A stretch of DNA of 64,000 bases, taken from the NCBI GenBank assembly GCA_013397695.1, contig VYZI01000018.1:1887679-1951678 (forward strand), given 5' to 3'. The notes under the pieces were generated by a model that did no database searches, was not told the origin of the DNA, and saw only the letters and a program-made list of their open reading frames with translations. This DNA is from Centropus unirufus (lineage: Eukaryota > Chordata > Aves > Cuculiformes > Centropidae). A program made the translations under genes and the position numbers. This document shows positions 58,801-64,000 of the stretch, piece by piece (within the stretch, counting starts at the first letter, position 1; each line of letters starts with the position of its first letter).

Positions 58801-61800
58801 ATCTCAGCCGGTGGGTTGTTTTTTTTTTCAGGGAATGCTGTCTAAATGCAATCCTGAATTCACTGGATATAGAGATGAGTTACCTCTGGAGTCTGTGGAA
58901 AAGACTTCCTCACGCTTAGGGTGTGGGAATGCTGGTGTGGAAAGGTGAACTTCCCTGTTTTGCCCATGACGTTACCACTGCTCCTTGGCTGGTGATAAAT
59001 AATGGTAGTATTAATAATGATGACGCTGGTGATAACAGTAGGGATATGGATAACAGCCAGCGTGCGGAGCGGCACGGACAGCAGGACTCGCTACTAGGAA
59101 AAATAACCAGAAACATTCTGGGTGCCTCACTCGATGCATTTAACAGAAACCAACAAGATCACGAGACGTGTGTTTCTTTTTGTCTCATCTTTTGGGCCAA
59201 TGCTTGCCCAAAGCCCCTCTTGTTATGGTCCCTTTAGTGGAAGGCTGCTTGGAGGATCCGTATGGATTGTGGATGCAGATTGCTGCAGCTCGAGCCAGGT
59301 AGAGTCACGCTGTAACCAAAAGGTGCAGGCCCTCATGGCGAATGGCAAAAGTGAGGCCTTTTTAATTAACAATCAGTGGGCTTCGTTCTAGCGGGACTTC
59401 CCCAGACTGGTGCTAAGCACCACGTCATTTGCATTTAGTAAAACTTTTTCTGAAATAAATAACTGGCATGCACCTAATGCATTTATGCATTTATGCCCAT
59501 ATAAAATCTGATACTGGCCAAGGAGCCTGTGAAGGTTATCACAGAGGATTGGTGTTCTGAGCCCACTGCTATTAGGACAATGATACGATAGTTCTTACCA
59601 AACACCTGAAGTCAAGGCCTTAGAAACAGTATGGACAGTTTTTATGGTCTATAACTCTATTTGTACTATGATCCCAAGGCTCTTTCCTAAAATCCACCGT
59701 GTCTGGCTCTTCCAGTTCCTGTTCTAATCCTCCATGATGAATTCAGCTAGTGAATTTAGGGAGAATGCAAGGCTTTGTCACTTTAGATTTCCATCCAAGG
59801 AAATGCATCTGAAAGTATTCTCTTTTCCATGGTTATTTTTATCCTGTTCTTTGTTTGAGAAAATATGTAGAAAAAATGTGTTTCTAAAACATGTTCCAAA
59901 CTGTAATAATTATTACAAAGCAGAGGCTTTCTTTTTTTAAACTCTAGAGTATCTTCTTCCAAATTGCAGCATTTTTTTTTCTGGCATTTGTTACTTGAAA
60001 AAGAAAAGATGGGAATGATAGAAAGAAAAGATGAGAAATGGATTACAGTAAACAGAATAACTCTTTAGGAGCAGTATGCTTTTCACCTCTGGGTGCCACT
60101 GTTCAGCTGTTTGTTGTTCAGTGACCATCTGCTTGGAAGTCCAGCTCTTACTGGAGAAAAATTCCCTGAAAGAAGCTGTTAAAGGCATACTGCCCATTTA
60201 TGTGGATAATCAAGAAACAAGCTTCCAGTGTATGGATATTAGTTATGCACTGCTTTGATATGTAAATACCGAACAACAAAACAGTCCTTAGATGTTCATA
60301 ATGAGTGAAGTAGCCTGGTCATTTGTTTAAAACTTCTCTTGCCTCTTCAGTTGGAAGTTGAAATGTGAATCTCCCCCTGTATAAGTGACTACCACTTCAG
60401 ATTTATTAAGTACAGGGATTTACTGTAATCAGTCAGTTGATTTAAACAAGTTTTACAATATCAACAATAATTTGCTTTATTGCCCACAGCCTACTTAATT
60501 CAAAACTCTATTGACAGATATAATTTCTTTTCAACTGCTGCGGAACTCTTAATATTCAGAGCAAAATTAATTGCAGTCTGTGTATCCAACTGTTCCACCA
60601 GATTAATTATATTGTGACTATTTCTCCTAGAAACTCAACCAGGGCAACTCACTGCTAAAAGGCACTAGAACTCTTCTCTGAACTTTACTATGATTTTAAT
60701 TCTAGTCAAATAGAAATCTTGTATGAAAGAAGTGAAGGGTGATTTTTAACACCTTCATTACTTTAAGGCTGTGTTTTGGGCAACATTTTCAAAACAATAA
60801 CATTTGCATTTTAGGTCATGATGGTGTGTACCTTTTCCCACACACGGAGGAACACTGCTGCTGCCTTGCTCACCTTCAATCCAGGAGTGTTTTTTCCTGC
60901 ACCACACTAAGAATTGCAGTTTGTCAGTGAAAGCCAGTGAGCCGTATCATATCTGCACACAAATAACGGAAAGTTCCATGGTAGCCTTATAAACAGGTAT
61001 GGGTTCTATTTATTTCTGTTCAATAGTTCTATATCTGTTCTGTATATGCATTTGTTCAAAGGAGTATATAAAAATCAGACTAAAACATCTGTTAAAAATT
61101 AATTTCAACTTTGTCCCAGATTTGTACATTTTTCTTTTCTATCCAGTTTCATTGGAAAATCCCAAATAAATAGACCACTTCAAAATAGAAGAATTTAACT
61201 TTATCCTGGGAACACACAGTTCAGGTTTTGGAAGGGGAAATGTAATAAAATGCTGCTCAAATGAAACTGGTAAAGCTGTAAAATACGTAAGTGGAAACTT
61301 TGAGGAAACTGGCAATGAGAAACTGGAAATCAAGCAGTAATTTAAGTTTCACACAACCACTCTCTGCATGTGTGAGTACAAAGGAGAGACTAGGCACAAA
61401 TATGAGTCAGAACTCTCCTCTCAGGAACTGAAGGGACAGAGATTCCCAGCATCTGTTTCCTTAACTATCACCCAGAGGATACTGGTGGTAGATTACAGTG
61501 AATAAAAATAGAATCAGAAAACTAGCTCAAAACAAATGAGGTACTGTGTTTTTCAGTACTTCTGCAGTAGATCTGTATCTAGCTCAGCTTTCATCTGTGT
61601 TCAAATGGGATGTGTCGCATCATATTTACTTCTAAACAAATTGTTATTGAAATCATAAGCATGGATAATTAGGATGACCTCCAGAAAAGCCAGCCAAAGT
61701 TGATGCATAAATGGGAGGTTTATCCCGCTAGCATATTTTAATGACTACATCAATGTCATTGTTGTAGAACAAGATGACTAAACCTTTTGGTAGTCTTAGT

Positions 61801-64000
61801 CACTGCCCTTGTTTTGAAGTGAATGGGCCTATGTTGAGGTGAATCAACTCCGGTTTAGCCAAGAGATTCCAGCTGGAAGGGTGAATCTATACATATGTAT
61901 TATTTTAGGTTCCCCATTGATCTGTATATATTTTCCATGTTATCAGCGAAGGCTGAAGTAATGTTACTTTGCCTTGAAGAGCCTTAGTAAAATATCATTA
62001 AAGTACTGTGAGCTCTTAATCTGGAAGACGGGTATAGTTGCAAAGAGTTCTTACCAATTGTAAAAGTTCTGAGTTTATACTTGAACATCAAACATTTAAA
62101 GTCATATTTTACCCATTTATTAAAGTTTCAATGTTTTAAAAAATGTCAAAGGTCAGTATAGAAACCTCATCTCTTCAGTACATCCCATTTGCTGTGAACA
62201 GCCTTGTTATTAGATATGTGAATAAAATATGACTCTGGGACTTCTGAAGAAAACCTCAAGCTTGTGTTTTAAAAAGAATTTATTTATGTGGGAATAATGA
62301 GATATTCATGGAATCAATAATATTTTAGTAAATGGTAGTTACAGATTTCAAGAAGGGCAACAATTTTAATGACTACGATTTTCAGGTAAGCGAAGTTAAC
62401 TATATTTAGCAGAATTGATCCAGTGAGTTATCATTGACACCTGTTAGTGACTACTGTTTCAATACATACTGTTGTAAAGAGAGAATAAAATGTTTATGTC
62501 TTCTAGTTTTTTGCCTCCTCACATTTTGAAGCTATACCTTTTTAGTCTTGTTTTATTCATTTCCAACACAAGATGTTTTTAAAAAAGTCCTGTCTTCTAG
62601 AGTAGCTCATAACTTTAATGGCAGAAACGCTAAAAATTCTTGTGCTTGAAACCCAAAAAATTCTTCTGCTTGAGGAATATTTGATAAAGCAATAAGAGGC
62701 TGACAAAAAAAGAGAGCAATCACATATGCAATTGTTATAAATAACAGGAATGAACCACAGTTGGTTAAAAGCTCCCAGGGAGACAAAAAAGATTTTATAA
62801 TCAAGGATGATCTATCCTATCCAATTGCTATTATAATATATAGAGAGAATGCAATAGTGAATTAGCAGTGGTGTTGTTCAAGGCCATTTAAATGATCTGA
62901 ATCTCTAATTATATAGAATTTATAATTCTAGCAAAATTTATCTTGTGTGGTTCTGAAGCTGACAAACTAAACAATGTGACTCTCATCTAACCATAAGTGT
63001 CTGTTTTTTATAATTATTTGAATCTCTGCTCTATGAGGCCTTTAGTCCACTGCCCATGTTCTCTAGTTTATCACAGTTACCTTTCTAAGGCAGTTTTCTT
63101 CCTTTGGCATTTTAATAATTTAGAATCTTTACCTTGAGGCGAGGAATACATTTTAAAAGAAAATCTTTATTACATTTTCAGACAGGTTAAAGGATTTCAG
63201 TTATAGAGTCAGGTTCCACAGCACTGTTCTTATGCTACATGCTATTATGCAAACATTAGCACTAACACAGAGGTCTTTCTCTGAACAGTGAACACTTTCG
63301 AGAGGACTGGTAGCTGTTGTAGTTGTCATAGCCTATGGCTTCTCAATGTATCAGGTTGAGTAAACAGCATTGTTAGGAAAACATAACTGAAGGATATTGA
63401 AAAGTCTCCTTGAATCAATGATGATCCAGCTCCATTCAGTTCCTTGTGCTGACTTCTCATTGGGACATAAAAATTTCTAGTGATTTTTCCAGTAGCATTT
63501 AGGTCATGAAGTGTGGTGAGCGCATTAGCTGCTTTAGGTGCAGACAGCATTTTTCTTGTAAACTTCTAAGATTTGACACTTTTTTTTCCAAGCTTGGCAC
63601 TTGTTTTCCATTTTGTATATTGACTCGTTCACTCAGGAGCTTTAGCACCTGAAACGTATCTGATTCATTCATTGAACATCATCATGTCGGCTGCTGAGAA
63701 AAGGTGTGAAAGACCCTGAGAGGCAAAAAGCAAGCAAGACACCAGATAAATGATGTCAGATTTTTTTTTGCTCCTTGCAAAATTTAGTTTCCTTGATTAA
63801 GAAAAAAAAGCAACAAAAACCGAAGCACTTTACCTGCATTATATATATTTTTAGTATAGTTAACAGGTATGAGCTACGCAAAGTAGACCCCACTCAATTG
63901 ATAGAAACGATTCTTTTTAGCAGTGAGGAATTTAAGGCCAGCAGTTACCTGCCATTTCCTATGCTTTTCAAAAGTTACATTAAGCCAAGTTATTTTTCTG
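58801..64000. other. gene desert, third part
   Basis: AT-rich, no coding exon or RNA gene recognised. A small atgcattt duplication lies at 59477-59495. Short open frames (60-104 codons) have no family features. Confidence 0.65.

Overview
The window is vertebrate nuclear DNA, most likely from a bird. Evidence: multi-exon genes with GT-AG introns, CpG islands at promoters, low repeat content with no mammalian-type SINEs, and an NRF2 protein whose readable start (MNLIDILWRQ) and exon sequences look avian. Two assembly gaps (runs of N) lie inside the two GC-richest stretches.

Layout. Positions 1-18.9 kb hold NFE2L2 (NRF2) on the + strand: exons 2-5 are complete (13776-18349, 583 codons from the first ATG of exon 2). 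The usual first exon was not found and is presumably upstream of the window, so 1-13775 is read as intron 1; it contains a CpG island at 11.3-12.0 kb and an unidentified antisense protein-like reading frame near 5 kb. Positions 27.2-37.5 kb hold HNRNPA3 on the - strand: ten coding exons can be joined exactly (378 residues), with an intron in the 3' UTR. Its 5' side has two CpG islands (32.6-33.1 and 37.2-38.2 kb) that share the same two sequence elements at identical 25-bp spacing, and it has at least two possible N-termini. The two genes are convergent, as they are in human 2q31.2.

From 38 to 64 kb no gene is visible. By synteny this should be the HNRNPA3 edge of the gene desert next to HOXD/MTX2 (the telomeric regulatory domain of HOXD in mammals and chicken). 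It contains a decayed LINE reverse-transcriptase fragment (about 48.4-48.9 kb), an isolated CpG island with a gap (58.4-58.8 kb), homeodomain-site-rich AT-rich stretches that may be conserved enhancers, and simple repeats.

The genes are not an operon. NRF2 is a stress-response bZIP transcription factor controlled by KEAP1 and beta-TrCP. hnRNP A3 is an RNA-binding protein of nuclear RNPs. They are neighbours by ancient synteny. All exon borders were read by eye from splice signals, reading phase and protein similarity; no search or alignment was run.
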